A stretch of DNA of 40,275 nt from Altererythrobacter sp. (lineage in GTDB: Bacteria; Pseudomonadota; Alphaproteobacteria; Sphingomonadales; Sphingomonadaceae): positions 1 through 40,275 of the forward strand of contig JABDKI010000119.1 in the NCBI GenBank assembly GCA_013002295.1, in the 5' to 3' direction. How positions within the stretch are numbered: position 1 is the stretch's first letter; every line of letters starts with the position of its first letter. Under the pieces are notes generated by a model. The model made no database searches. It was not told the origin of the DNA and was given only the letters and a program-made list of their open reading frames with translations. Made by a program: the position numbers and the translations under genes. Of this stretch, positions 16,363-25,962 are shown one piece after another.

Positions 16363-19300
16363 TCAGGCGGCTTTACTAGCCTTTTGAACGACGCGGGACA
16401 GGCCCTTAGTCAACTGGAACAAGCCGTTTAGGCGGCTTTGCGGATCACCCCAGGCTCGGTTGATGACCAGCTTCATATCAGGGCGTAATTTTGCTGTGCC
16501 TTTCAGTTTGTCGACATAGGCGAGCAATCCGACTGGGTCGGGAAAGTGGTCTTTGTGGAAGCTGACCAGCGTTCCGCGTGCGCCGACATCAATCTTGGCG
16601 ATGTTGGCTTCAATCGCCTGATGTTTGATCTCGATTAGCCGGACAAGGTTTGACGTAGCGTCGGGCAAGGGACCAAAACGGTCGATCATCTCGGCTGCCA
16701 TGGCCTCAATCTCTGCCTTGTCTTTGGCATCATTCAAGCGGCGATATAGCGCCATCCGTACTGCGAGATCGGGCACATAATTCTCTGGGATCATTATCGG
16801 CGCATCGACGGTGATCTGTGGGCTGACTTTGTCGCGGGCCGCCTCGAGACCCATTTCTCCGGCCTTGGCCGCCAGGATAGCGTCTTCGAGCATCGACTGG
16901 TAAAGCTCAAACCCGACCTCGCGGATGTGACCCGATTGTTCGTCTCCGAGCAGATTTCCGGCGCCGCGGATATCCAGGTCATGGCTCGCAAGTTGGAAGC
17001 CTGCACCAAGCGAGTCCAGATCGCCAAGCACCTTCAGCCGCTTCTCCGCGACTTCTGACAGCTGCACATCCTTCTCGTAAGTCAGATAGGCATAGGCGCG
17101 TAGTTTCGAACGGCCAACGCGGCCGCGCAGCTGATACAGCTGGGCAAGGCCAAACCGGTCCGCCCGGTGGATGATGATCGTGTTGGCAGTCGGAATATCG
17201 AGTCCGCTCTCGACGATGGTAGTCGATAGCAGCACGTCATATCGACGGTCATAAAAGGCGCTCATGCGCTCTTCGACTTCGCTTGGCGACATTTGACCAT
17301 GCGCGGAGATGCTTTTCACTTCCGGCACATGTTCGCGAAGCCATTCTTCCACATCGGCCATGTCCGAAATGCGCGGCACGACGATGAAGCTCTGCCCGCC
17401 GCGATGATGTTCGCGCAGCAAAGCCTCGCGCATCACCATATCGTCCCATTCCATCACATAGGTGCGGACAGCCAATCGGTCGACCGGTGGGGTTTGGATC
17501 GTGGAAAGCTCGCGCAGCCCAGTCATTGCCATCTGCAGGGTGCGCGGGATGGGCGTGGCGGTCAGGGTCAGGACATGCACGTCAGCACGCAAAGCCTTCA
17601 GGCGTTCCTTATGCGTGACTCCGAAACGCTGCTCTTCGTCGACAATAACAAGGCCAAGATCACGGAAGTTCGTGCTCTTCGACAGGATGGCATGCGTGCC
17701 GATGACGATGTCCACATCGCCTTTCTCCAATCCTTCGCGCGTCGCGGCTGCTTCCTTTGGCGGCACCAGCCGCGAGAGACGCCCGATTTTGAGCGGGAAA
17801 CCGGCAAATCGCTCGATAAAACTGGTGTAGTGCTGGCGCGCTAGAAGCGTGGTCGGTGCAACCACTGCGACTTGCTGGCCATTCATCGCAGCAACAAATG
17901 CTGCGCGAAGCGCGACTTCGGTTTTGCCAAAACCGACATCACCGCACACGAGCCGATCCATAGGACGGCCGCTTTCCAGATCGCGCAAGACGTCGGCAAT
18001 CGCGGCATCCTGATCGTCGGTTTCCTGCCATGGAAACTTCTCGACGAACTGGTTGTAGACCGACTCTTCGGCTTCCAGAACCGGCGCTTTCTTCAGCGCC
18101 CGCTGCGCAGCGATCTGCATCAACTCGCCGGCAATGGCGCGGATGCGTTCTTTCAGCTTGGCGCGACGTTTTTGCCAGCCTTCGCCGCCGAGCCTGTCCA
18201 GCATGACCGCTTCTTCAGATGAACCATAGCGCGACAAAACGTCGATGTTCTCAACCGGGATGAACAGCTTGTCGCCGCCCTTGTACTCCAGCATCACGCA
18301 GTCGTGCTGGCTCTTGCCGACAGGTACAGGCTCCAGCCCGAGATATTTACCGATGCCGTGTTCGACGTGGACCACCAGATCGCCGCGATTGAGCGACTGT
18401 AACTCGGCAAGGAAGGCGTCTGAATCCTTGCGGCGTTTCTTGCGGCGGACAAGGCGATCACCGAGAATGTCCTGTTCGGTGAGCAGCTCCATCTGCTCAT
18501 TGGCAAAACCGGTTTCGAGCGGCAGGACAGTGGCGACCGGATTGCCCTTGGAGCTCTCGCCCAAGGCTTCCTGCCATGTTTCGGCATGGGCAACCTTGCA
18601 GCCGGTCTCTTGAAGTATCGACGCGATACGTGCCCGACTACCGCTGGAATAGGCGGCGATAATCGGGCGCTTTCCCGATTTGCCCATCGCAGAGAGGTGC
18701 TGGGCGGCAATAGGATAGATGTTGTCACCGCGTGCGCGGTCTGGTGCAAAATCGCGCGCAGACGCAAAGCCGAAGTCGATCACATGGTCGCTCTCAGGTT
18801 CTGCGAAGATGACACTGCGATGGACTGTATGCTCCTTGAGCAATGCGTCGAATTCATCCTTGGCAAGATAGAGCGAATGCTCGTCCAATGGCCGGTAACT
18901 GCCCGCGGCTTGCCCGGCGACCTTCTCGCGCGCCTGGTGGTAATCGGTGACATCTTTCAGTCGTTCGTCAGCAGCGCCAATGGCTCCGCTGTCGACAACG
19001 ACGATATCGTCAGGCGTGAGGTAGTCGAAAACAGTGGCCAGCCGTTCTTCAAACAGCGGTAGCCAGTGCTCCATGCCTGCCAATCGTCTGCCTTCGCTGA
19101 CTGCTTCGTAAAGCGGGTCTTGCGTAGCGGTGGCGCCGAACATCTCGCGATAGCGGCTGCGGAATTGCTTGATGCTGTCATCGTCGAGCAAGGCTTCGCT
19201 CGCGGGAAGAAGAAGATGCTGCTTCAGCGTTCCAACAGTCATCTGTGTGCCCGGATCGAATAGTCGCAGGCTTTCCAATTCGTCACCAAAAAAGTCGAGA

Positions 19301-19842
19301 CGCAAGCCCTGATCCAGGCTCGACGGGAAGATGTCGACTATCGAACCGCGCAAGGCATATTCGCCGTGATCTACGACGGTATCTGTCCGCGAATAGCCTT
19401 GACGCTGGAGAAGCGCTGAAAGGCTGCCATGGCCGATTGTGGTGCCTTGCTTGAACTCGCGTACGCTTTCCCGAATTCTGAAAGGTGTAAGCACACGTTG
19501 CAGCACAGCATTGGCAGTTGTCACCAGCAGCTGCGAACCTGCCTTGTCCGACTGCAATCGATGCAGTGCAGCCAGGCGCTTTGCACTTACAGATAAGGCT
19601 GGGCTTGCGCGGTCATAGGGCAGGCAATCCCATGCGGGAAACTCGATCACTTCCAGTTCGGGCGCGAAGAATTTGGCAGCCTCCGCCACTGAATGCATCG
19701 CCGCTTCATCAGGGGCAATAAACACCGCGCGTGAAGTTGATGCGCGCGCCAGATCGCTCATCACCAAGGGTTGCGCGCCGCGCGCTACCGAAGCGAGAGT
19801 TAGCGGAGCCGTGGCGGTAAGTATGCGTGACAGATCAGGCAT
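16363..19842 (-). CDS. mfd: Transcription-repair coupling factor Mfd
   Basis: Mfd pushes stalled RNA polymerase off DNA and recruits UvrA to start strand-specific excision repair. The 1159-residue protein shows the N-terminal UvrB-like module (EFPAWDCLPYDRASP near residue 60; YALRGSIVDIFP), the RNA-polymerase-interaction (CarD-like) domain beginning at GDLVVHVEHGIGKYLG near residue 484, a RecG-like translocase with Walker A GDVGFGKTEVAL (about 632), DEEQRFG (about 732), TATPIPRTLQMA and the TRG region QLYQLRGRVGRS, and a C-terminal TRCF domain. All key elements are present. The ATG at 19842 lies just after the sdhE stop (14 nt between genes), so sdhE, mfd and nadK look like one transcription unit, opposite to recG. 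Confidence 0.98.
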   Translation of the reverse strand: MPDLSRILTATAPLTLASVARGAQPLVMSDLARASTSRAVFIAPDEAAMHSVAEAAKFFAPELEVIEFPAWDCLPYDRASPALSVSAKRLAALHRLQSDKAGSQLLVTTANAVLQRVLTPFRIRESVREFKQGTTIGHGSLSALLQRQGYSRTDTVVDHGEYALRGSIVDIFPSSLDQGLRLDFFGDELESLRLFDPGTQMTVGTLKQHLLLPASEALLDDDSIKQFRSRYREMFGATATQDPLYEAVSEGRRLAGMEHWLPLFEERLATVFDYLTPDDIVVVDSGAIGAADERLKDVTDYHQAREKVAGQAAGSYRPLDEHSLYLAKDEFDALLKEHTVHRSVIFAEPESDHVIDFGFASARDFAPDRARGDNIYPIAAQHLSAMGKSGKRPIIAAYSSGSRARIASILQETGCKVAHAETWQEALGESSKGNPVATVLPLETGFANEQMELLTEQDILGDRLVRRKKRRKDSDAFLAELQSLNRGDLVVHVEHGIGKYLGLEPVPVGKSQHDCVMLEYKGGDKLFIPVENIDVLSRYGSSEEAVMLDRLGGEGWQKRRAKLKERIRAIAGELMQIAAQRALKKAPVLEAEESVYNQFVEKFPWQETDDQDAAIADVLRDLESGRPMDRLVCGDVGFGKTEVALRAAFVAAMNGQQVAVVAPTTLLARQHYTSFIERFAGFPLKIGRLSRLVPPKEAAATREGLEKGDVDIVIGTHAILSKSTNFRDLGLVIVDEEQRFGVTHKERLKALRADVHVLTLTATPIPRTLQMAMTGLRELSTIQTPPVDRLAVRTYVMEWDDMVMREALLREHHRGGQSFIVVPRISDMADVEEWLREHVPEVKSISAHGQMSPSEVEERMSAFYDRRYDVLLSTTIVESGLDIPTANTIIIHRADRFGLAQLYQLRGRVGRSKLRAYAYLTYEKDVQLSEVAEKRLKVLGDLDSLGAGFQLASHDLDIRGAGNLLGDEQSGHIREVGFELYQSMLEDAILAAKAGEMGLEAARDKVSPQITVDAPIMIPENYVPDLAVRMALYRRLNDAKDKAEIEAMAAEMIDRFGPLPDATSNLVRLIEIKHQAIEANIAKIDVGARGTLVSFHKDHFPDPVGLLAYVDKLKGTAKLRPDMKLVINRAWGDPQSRLNGLFQLTKGLSRVVQKASKAA

Positions 19843-19856
19843 CGAAACAGGCTGGA

Positions 19857-20135
19857 TCAGCGCGGGATGTCGACATAATCAAGCTGCTGCATTCGGCGCA
19901 TCATCGCGTCATCAAAACGCGCCGGGACCGCAGCTGTCTTCATTGCCCATGCCATAACATCGACGTCGTCTTCATCAAGCAGTTCTTCGAACCATCGTAG
20001 CGCGGTTTCGTCCCATTCCGAGTGGAAGCGGTCGAAATAGCCGCCGATCATATAGTCGGCTTCGCGGGTGCCACGGTGCCATGCGCGAAACTTGGCGCGT
20101 GCAAGGCGGGCTTCGAATGTCAATGCGTCGGGCAT
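19857..20135 (-). CDS. sdhE: FAD assembly factor SdhE (succinate dehydrogenase assembly factor 2)
   Basis: SdhE is a small protein that helps attach FAD covalently to the succinate dehydrogenase flavoprotein. The 92-residue product has the signature RGTREADYMIGGYFDRF (the RGxxE motif at about 22-26), an acidic FEELLDEDDVDVMAW helix and the usual length. The frame reaches 20159, but ATG 20135 (MPDALTFEARLARAKFRAWH) begins at the conserved helix. It sits between divergent recG and downstream mfd, an arrangement common in Alphaproteobacteria. The sdh genes are not in the window. Confidence 0.92.
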   Translation of the reverse strand: MPDALTFEARLARAKFRAWHRGTREADYMIGGYFDRFHSEWDETALRWFEELLDEDDVDVMAWAMKTAAVPARFDDAMMRRMQQLDYVDIPR

Positions 20136-20187
20136 AAGGCGCGGGTAGGGGACTCGCACGTGACGCGCAAGCGGCTATAGCAAGCGA

Positions 20188-22248
20188 ATGCGCCCTGATG
20201 TTTTGAATCCGCTGTTTATCGAGGCCGACGCGCTCGAAGGTGTCGGGCCGAAGCTAAAAAAGCCGCTCGCCAAGCTGGGCCTCACACGGGTGCGCGATCT
20301 GGCCTATCACTTGCCTGAGCGCTTCGTGAATCGCCGCGCAATTGAATCGCTCGATGATGCGGGCGAAGGCGAGAATGTGATCATCGCGCTGACCCCGACG
20401 GAACACAGGCCGTCACGCAATAACCGCGGGCCTTACCGCGTGTTTGCACAGGATAGCGTGGGTAACATTTGCAACCTCACCTACTTCGGGCGGGCCTCCT
20501 ATACCGCAAAGAAACAACTGCCGGTGGGTGAGAAGCGTTGGGTGGCGGGCAAGCTCGACCGGTATGGTGATATGCTTCAGATTGTGCATCCTGATCACGT
20601 TGAAAAGGAAAGCAGCGCCAATATTGGCAGGATGTGCGAGCCGGTCTATTCGCTTTCCGAGGGGCTGACGCAACCACGTGTTGCGGGCTTGGTTGCACAA
20701 GCGCTCGAGCGTCTACCGGAATTGCCCGAATGGATTGAGCCTACGCAGTTCGACAAAGAAGGATGGCCTGTATGGCGGGACGCTCTTCAGCTGTCGCATA
20801 AGTCCGAGAACGCCAATGCGCGTGACCGTTTGGCCTATGACGAACTGCTAGCCAATTCGCTCGCCCTGATGCTGGTACGTGCGGATAATCGCAGCCGGAA
20901 GGGCCAGCCGTTGCAAGGCGACGGCGGACTGCGCGGCAAATTACAGCTTCCTTACTCTCTGACGGGTGCGCAGGCGCGATCAGTGGACGAAATCGAAGGC
21001 GACCTCGCGCAGGAAGCCCCCATGCTGCGATTGCTACAAGGCGATGTTGGTGCCGGCAAGACGGTAGTCGCGCTCTATGCCATGCTGATCGCGAATGAAG
21101 CCGGCAAGCAGGCAGCTCTACTGGCTCCGACAGAGATTCTCGCACGGCAACATTTTGAGACCTTGCGTCAGATGGCCGCGCCAACCGGCGTTGAAGTCGC
21201 GATCTTGACTGGGCGTGACAAGGGCAAAGCGCGCGAGAGCATTCTGATGGGATTGCTCGATGGCTCAATCGATATTGTGGTCGGCACGCACGCCATCTTT
21301 CAGAATACGGTCAATTACAAAGACCTGGGTATGGTGGTGATCGATGAGCAGCACCGGTTTGGCGTAGCCCAAAGATTGCAGCTTGCCAGCAAAGGCAAAC
21401 GGACACCGCATACGCTTGCCATGACCGCGACGCCGATCCCCCGGACGCTAACGCTTGCTCAATACGGTGAGATGGATGTGAGCCGTTTGGACGAGATGCC
21501 GCCTGGCCGGCAACCGATTGACACCCGCGTTGTCGCGCAAGATCGGATGGAGGATGTCATTGCAGGGGTGGCGCGGCACGCAGCCAGTGGGCAGCAAGCC
21601 TATTGGGTTTGTCCGATGGTCAACGAGAGCGAGGTTGCTGACCTCGCAGCGGCAGAAGCGCGCTATGCAGTATTGAAGGAGCGGTTCGGCGATGACGTGG
21701 TGCTGGTCCACGGTCAGCTAAAACCGGAACTCAAAGACGCGGCCATGGAACGCTTCGCTAGCGGCCAGGCAAAGTTGCTGGTTGCAACAACTGTCATCGA
21801 AGTGGGCGTTGATGTGCCCGCCGCCACGCTGATGGTTATCGAACAAGCCGAGCGTTTCGGCTTGGCACAATTGCACCAGCTGCGCGGCCGGGTAGGGCGC
21901 GGCACCGAGAAATCGGTATGCTTGCTGCTGCGGGGGAGCGGTCTAAGCGAAACCGGACGCAGAAGGCTTGCGCTGATGCGTGAGACGCAGGATGGGTTTC
22001 GTATCGCGGAAGAAGACCTCGAATTGCGCGGCGGCGGCGAGCTGTTGGGTACACGCCAATCAGGCGACACGCCGTTCCGCGTTGCCAATCTGGAACAAAT
22101 CACGCGGCTACTGCCAGCTGCCCATGCTGATGCACGTCTGCTGATGGAGCGCGATGGCGGTCTAGCAAGCGAACGCGGTCAAGCGGCGCGCACACTGCTC
22201 TATCTGTTTGAGCGCGATTGGGGCGTGCAGCTATTGCGCGGAGGCTAA
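20188..22248 (+). CDS. recG: ATP-dependent DNA helicase RecG
   Basis: RecG remodels stalled replication forks and branch-migrates Holliday junctions. The 686-residue protein has the N-terminal wedge/OB domain (helix-hairpin-helix-like VGPKLKKPLAKLGL at about 16-29, then YHLPERFVNRR), Walker A GDVGAGKT (about 286-293), DEQHRFGVAQR (about 386), TATPIPRTLTLA, and the translocation region QLHQLRGRVGRG, ending with the RecG C-terminal segment. Length and motifs are complete. ATG 20188 is the first start in frame; it faces the sdhE promoter side with a 52-nt gap. At the 3' end the last 18 nt overlap the end of the convergent phosphatase gene. Confidence 0.97.
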   Translation: MRPDVLNPLFIEADALEGVGPKLKKPLAKLGLTRVRDLAYHLPERFVNRRAIESLDDAGEGENVIIALTPTEHRPSRNNRGPYRVFAQDSVGNICNLTYFGRASYTAKKQLPVGEKRWVAGKLDRYGDMLQIVHPDHVEKESSANIGRMCEPVYSLSEGLTQPRVAGLVAQALERLPELPEWIEPTQFDKEGWPVWRDALQLSHKSENANARDRLAYDELLANSLALMLVRADNRSRKGQPLQGDGGLRGKLQLPYSLTGAQARSVDEIEGDLAQEAPMLRLLQGDVGAGKTVVALYAMLIANEAGKQAALLAPTEILARQHFETLRQMAAPTGVEVAILTGRDKGKARESILMGLLDGSIDIVVGTHAIFQNTVNYKDLGMVVIDEQHRFGVAQRLQLASKGKRTPHTLAMTATPIPRTLTLAQYGEMDVSRLDEMPPGRQPIDTRVVAQDRMEDVIAGVARHAASGQQAYWVCPMVNESEVADLAAAEARYAVLKERFGDDVVLVHGQLKPELKDAAMERFASGQAKLLVATTVIEVGVDVPAATLMVIEQAERFGLAQLHQLRGRVGRGTEKSVCLLLRGSGLSETGRRRLALMRETQDGFRIAEEDLELRGGGELLGTRQSGDTPFRVANLEQITRLLPAAHADARLLMERDGGLASERGQAARTLLYLFERDWGVQLLRGG

Positions 22249-22704
22249 CTTGGCGACCAGCGCATGTGCGGCTTCGCTGACTTCAGCCCAGGTCCGCTCG
22301 AACCCGTCCTCCCCGCCATAATATGGGTCGCCCACCGGATCGCCCACTCGGTGGGGCAGCACATCAAGCAAGAGCGAAATCTCAGCCGTTGCGTTCGCTG
22401 GCGCGCGCGCTTCGATATTGCGCAGGTTTTCGTGATCCATCGCGAAGATATGCGTGAACTCGCTGAAGTCACTCTCGGCAATCTGCCGTCCGCGATATTG
22501 CGTGATGTCGATCCCGCGCGATGCTGCTGTGCGGATGCTGCGCGGATCTGGTGGTTCGCCCACGTGATAACCAGCTGTGCCGACGCTATCGACATGCACT
22601 GCCAAGCCTGAGTCATCCGCAGCTGCGCGAAATGCGGCTTCGGCCAGAGGCGAGCGGCAAATATTGCCGAGACAAACGAACAGAACGGATGATGTATGCG
22701 CCAT
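22231..22704 (-). CDS. Low-molecular-weight protein-tyrosine phosphatase
   Basis: This 157-residue LMW-PTP has the phosphate loop CLGNICRSP at residues 11-19 (nucleophile Cys11, Arg17) and the general-acid loop DPYYGG at 126-131. Bacterial members act on phosphotyrosine of kinases in polysaccharide synthesis or, when called YwlE-type, on arginine phosphate. Substrate cannot be told here. A much longer frame extends upstream to 23124, but it runs antisense through the DUF885 gene, and the ATG at 22704 is placed six residues before the conserved VLFVCLGN strand. The 3' ends of this gene and recG overlap by 18 nt tail to tail. Confidence 0.94.
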   Translation of the reverse strand: MAHTSSVLFVCLGNICRSPLAEAAFRAAADDSGLAVHVDSVGTAGYHVGEPPDPRSIRTAASRGIDITQYRGRQIAESDFSEFTHIFAMDHENLRNIEARAPANATAEISLLLDVLPHRVGDPVGDPYYGGEDGFERTWAEVSEAAHALVAKLASAQ

Positions 22705-22771
22705 TGGCCAAAGGCTACTGGACCTTGGCACGCCTGCGCAATAGGAAGCTGCGCGACAGGGAGAGAATTCG

Positions 22772-24568
22772 ATGCACAAGCTACTCGCCGCCACATTGCT
22801 TACCGCAGCAGCGACAGTTCCAAGCTTGCCTGTGATAGCGCAAGAGCACGGTGCCGAACAGTCAGAGAATGCAGCCACCACATTCTTCACGGAGCTTCGC
22901 GAAGATGTTTGGCAATGGCGGCTCGACAACAATCCGGGCCTTGCGACGAGTATTGGCGATCGGCGCGGTGACGGCAAATTGGGTGATTGGTCAGTCGAAG
23001 CGCATGCACGCAACATTGAGGAAACGCGTGCCTTCTTGGCGAGATTGAATACAATAAACGGCGCGCAACTTCCCGAAAATCTGCAAATCGATTTCGAGAT
23101 TTTGAAACTCGATCTGGAAGACATAGTAGCAGCATCCGAGCACGCGCATGATTGGTATCAGATATTCACCAATCGGGGCGGTTGGTTCAACCAACTGGCA
23201 TCGCTCCCGCATAGCTCGCCGTTTTTCACCACCGCCGATTATGAGAGTTATGTAGATCGGCTCGAATCCTACCAAAAGGTCAATCGAGACGCTATTTCAC
23301 GCTCACGAACAGCTGTTGAGCTCGGTCTGACCCATGCATGCAAACCGATGGAGGGGTTCCTAGAGCGGATCGAAAGTATGAGCTACACATTTGCTGACCG
23401 CTCACCTTATTGGGCGCCGTTCGCTCAACGCCCAGCGACAATTTCGGAAGCTGAGTGGAATACGTTAAAGGAGCGCGCAAGTAGGGCACTGGAAGATACG
23501 GTTTTCCCCGAAATGCAGGCATTCGCGGACTTTTATGCTCAAAGATACGGACCGGCTTGTCGAACCGGCACCCCTGGCATCTTGGCCACGCCGGGTGGGG
23601 CTGAATTCTACGATTATCGTGTGAAGAGCTTCACCACGACTAACATGACAGCGGACGAGGTGCACAATCTTGGCCTCTCCGAAGTCGCGCGCATTCGGGC
23701 GGAAATGGCAGAGGTCGCAGCGTCAGCAGGTTTCGACACGCGCGAAGCCTTCATCGAACATCTGCGCACTGATCCGCAGTACTACATGACCGATGAGCAG
23801 GAATATCTGCGCTACACTCAGGCACTTGCGAAAGAGATCGACTTCTGGATGCCGAAGCTTTTTGGAAAGCTTCCGCGTCAGCCATATACAGTGCTGCCAA
23901 TCCCCGCCGAGCGGGCCCCCGGGAATACGACGGCCTACTATGAGCCAGGGTCGCTGGAGACAGGGCAGGCGGGCATTTATCGTTTGAACCTGACCGAGCT
24001 TGACCAACGTCCACTTTGGGAATTGCCGGCACTGGGCGTGCACGAGGCTGTTCCGGGGCATCACCATCAGATTGCACTGCAACGCGAGCTGGATCTGCAT
24101 CCGCTGCGCGCTAATGGTACGTTCTTTACTGCGTTTGTTGAAGGATGGGGGCTCTATTCCGAGCGGTTGGGAATCGAGATGGGGCTCTACGACACACCAG
24201 CCAAGCAAATGGGCCGGTTGAGTTATGAGATGTGGCGCGCGACCCGGCTTGTCGTGGACACTGGTATCCATTCCAAAGGTTGGAGCAAGCAGCGTGCGGT
24301 TGACTACATGCTCGACAATACCGCGCTTTCACCTGCGAACATTGATGCGGAAGTGAACCGCTATATCACGTGGCCGGGCCAAGCGCTGGCCTACAAAGTA
24401 GGTGAGTTGAAGATCCGTGAGCTGCGGACATTGGCGGAAGACGAGCTTGGCGCGTCTTTTGATCTGCGGGCATTTCATGACACGGTTCTGGAGAACGGCT
24501 CTGTGCCCCTGAGTGTCCTTGAGGCCCATGTGAAGCGCTGGATCGCAGCTGAGAAAGCGAAGCTTTAA
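22772..24568 (+). CDS. Secreted DUF885-family protein (putative metallopeptidase)
   Basis: This is a 598-residue DUF885 protein. An N-terminal signal peptide is visible (MHKLLAATLLTAAATVPSL, with a probable cleavage after VIA near residue 24), so the product is likely periplasmic. The core has HEAVPGHHHQ at 424-433, an HExxxxH arrangement with nearby histidines, and FVEGWGLYSERLG around 454-466, whose Glu could be a further metal ligand. That pattern is why the family is thought to be zinc peptidases. No substrate is established that I can assign. GGGAG at 22758-22762 serves as ribosome binding site. Its stop shares TTAA with the convergent ubiB-like gene. It is a single-gene unit divergent from the phosphatase. 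Confidence 0.88.
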   Translation: MHKLLAATLLTAAATVPSLPVIAQEHGAEQSENAATTFFTELREDVWQWRLDNNPGLATSIGDRRGDGKLGDWSVEAHARNIEETRAFLARLNTINGAQLPENLQIDFEILKLDLEDIVAASEHAHDWYQIFTNRGGWFNQLASLPHSSPFFTTADYESYVDRLESYQKVNRDAISRSRTAVELGLTHACKPMEGFLERIESMSYTFADRSPYWAPFAQRPATISEAEWNTLKERASRALEDTVFPEMQAFADFYAQRYGPACRTGTPGILATPGGAEFYDYRVKSFTTTNMTADEVHNLGLSEVARIRAEMAEVAASAGFDTREAFIEHLRTDPQYYMTDEQEYLRYTQALAKEIDFWMPKLFGKLPRQPYTVLPIPAERAPGNTTAYYEPGSLETGQAGIYRLNLTELDQRPLWELPALGVHEAVPGHHHQIALQRELDLHPLRANGTFFTAFVEGWGLYSERLGIEMGLYDTPAKQMGRLSYEMWRATRLVVDTGIHSKGWSKQRAVDYMLDNTALSPANIDAEVNRYITWPGQALAYKVGELKIRELRTLAEDELGASFDLRAFHDTVLENGSVPLSVLEAHVKRWIAAEKAKL

Positions 24569-25899
24569 GCCAGTTCCGCCAACTTGGTATCGACCAACCG
24601 GCGGATGTTGATCACAGCTTTCAATTTTGCCCCCAGCAAAGCGGTGCCGCTGACCTTGCGCTGTACAAATAGCGTTTCGACTGGCGGAATGTGCCAGCTC
24701 TGCTTGTCCTCGGCGATGGCCATGCCTTCTTCGCGAAGCAGCGGCACGAAGGCGCGATTGCCAAAGTCGAACGGCGCATCCGTGTTCATCTCTTCAGTGA
24801 TAATGCCGATCATTCTGTCGACACGCTCGCCTTGTCGCTCGATCACGGTCTCATTGATAAAGCCAATGTTCAGGGCCGCATGGCGTACTTTGCTGCCATC
24901 TCCGGTAAGTCCTGCGCCAAGTAATCTGCGATAGCCCTCGATGACATGCGGTTCGATATCGCGTGCAGCTCCAAAATCGAGCAGTACGACTGCGCCATCG
25001 CTGCGGCGATAGCGATAGTTCGCGAAGTTGGGATCGGTTTGCATGGCGCCAAACTCGAACAGTTCGCGCAGCACCAGATTGACAATCCGTTCGAACACTT
25101 CGTTGCGCAATTCCTGTGGTTCATCCGCTAGCGCTTCGATCGGAATACCTTCTTCGAACGTCATGGCGAGTATGCGTTTGCGGGTCAGTGCGTCATGCAA
25201 TGTCGGGACAACAAACCCATCGTGCTCCGCCATCCGTTCGGCATACAGCCGCATTTGCTCACCTTCGCGGACATAATCGGCCTCCTCAGCCAATTGCTCC
25301 TTCGCAGCCTTTAACAAGGTTTCCAGATCGAGTGTTGCCGGGAGCAACCCTGACATGCGCAGCAATGTCGCAACATTGTCGACATCTGCGCCAATGCTGT
25401 CGGCTACACCAGGGTATTGAACCTTGATGGCGAGTTCTTCGCCATCGCGGGTCATGGCCTTGTGTACTTGGCCAATCGAAGCTGCGGCGATCGGGCGCGG
25501 GTTGAACCATCTGAATTGTTTTCGCCAATCCGGTCCCCATTCCTCTTGCAAGACTTTGTCGAGCTGGCGCGCGGGCATAAAGTTCGCTTGATCGCGCAAG
25601 GTCGCAAGTATGCCCGACAGCTCAGGCGGCAAGAAGTCGCCCGCGTCCATACTGATAATCTGGCCCAGCTTCATCGCTGCACCGCGCAAATGCGACAGCC
25701 GCTCAGTCAGTCGCCGAGCATTGCCCGGGGTCAACAGCAGATCCTGGGCAGACATGCGCTCTCCGCTGGCCATGCGCCGCGCGCCTTCGGCCAGCATTCC
25801 GCCAGCGACACCGCTTGCCAAACGGCCAAAACCAGCGACACGGCCCAGGCGCGAGCTGGGTACAGCGCGATATCGCGATCTGTCGTTGTCATGTGACAT
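24565..25899 (-). CDS. ABC1/AarF/UbiB family protein kinase-like ATPase
   Basis: This is a 444-residue member of the ABC1 (ADCK/UbiB) atypical kinase family. It shows the defining KLGQ motif (77-80), the Ala-rich loop AAASIGQVHKA (138-148) that replaces the kinase P-loop, the invariant-lysine strand LAIKVQYPGV, a catalytic-loop equivalent QTDPNFANYRY and the metal-binding LLDFGAARD. Family members support ubiquinone biosynthesis or lipid homeostasis. This one lacks the C-terminal membrane helices of E. coli UbiB and resembles the shorter COQ8/ADCK-like group, so I do not give it the symbol ubiB. It follows the SDR gene on the same strand by 63 nt. Its TAA and that of the DUF885 gene share the palindrome TTAA (24565-24568). 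Confidence 0.9.
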   Translation of the reverse strand: MSHDNDRSRYRAVPSSRLGRVAGFGRLASGVAGGMLAEGARRMASGERMSAQDLLLTPGNARRLTERLSHLRGAAMKLGQIISMDAGDFLPPELSGILATLRDQANFMPARQLDKVLQEEWGPDWRKQFRWFNPRPIAAASIGQVHKAMTRDGEELAIKVQYPGVADSIGADVDNVATLLRMSGLLPATLDLETLLKAAKEQLAEEADYVREGEQMRLYAERMAEHDGFVVPTLHDALTRKRILAMTFEEGIPIEALADEPQELRNEVFERIVNLVLRELFEFGAMQTDPNFANYRYRRSDGAVVLLDFGAARDIEPHVIEGYRRLLGAGLTGDGSKVRHAALNIGFINETVIERQGERVDRMIGIITEEMNTDAPFDFGNRAFVPLLREEGMAIAEDKQSWHIPPVETLFVQRKVSGTALLGAKLKAVINIRRLVDTKLAELA

Positions 25900-25962
25900 T
25901 GAAATTTGGCCCGGTCAGGAACTGCATACCGGAGACCAATGATCGGCGGCGTCGCCTGTTCC

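Noticed and set aside
22231-23124. 297-codon minus-strand frame including the phosphatase
   Set aside because: Residues before the MAHTSS start have no similarity to LMW-PTP and run antisense through the signal peptide and first third of the DUF885 gene; the short form starting at 22704 has the normal family length.
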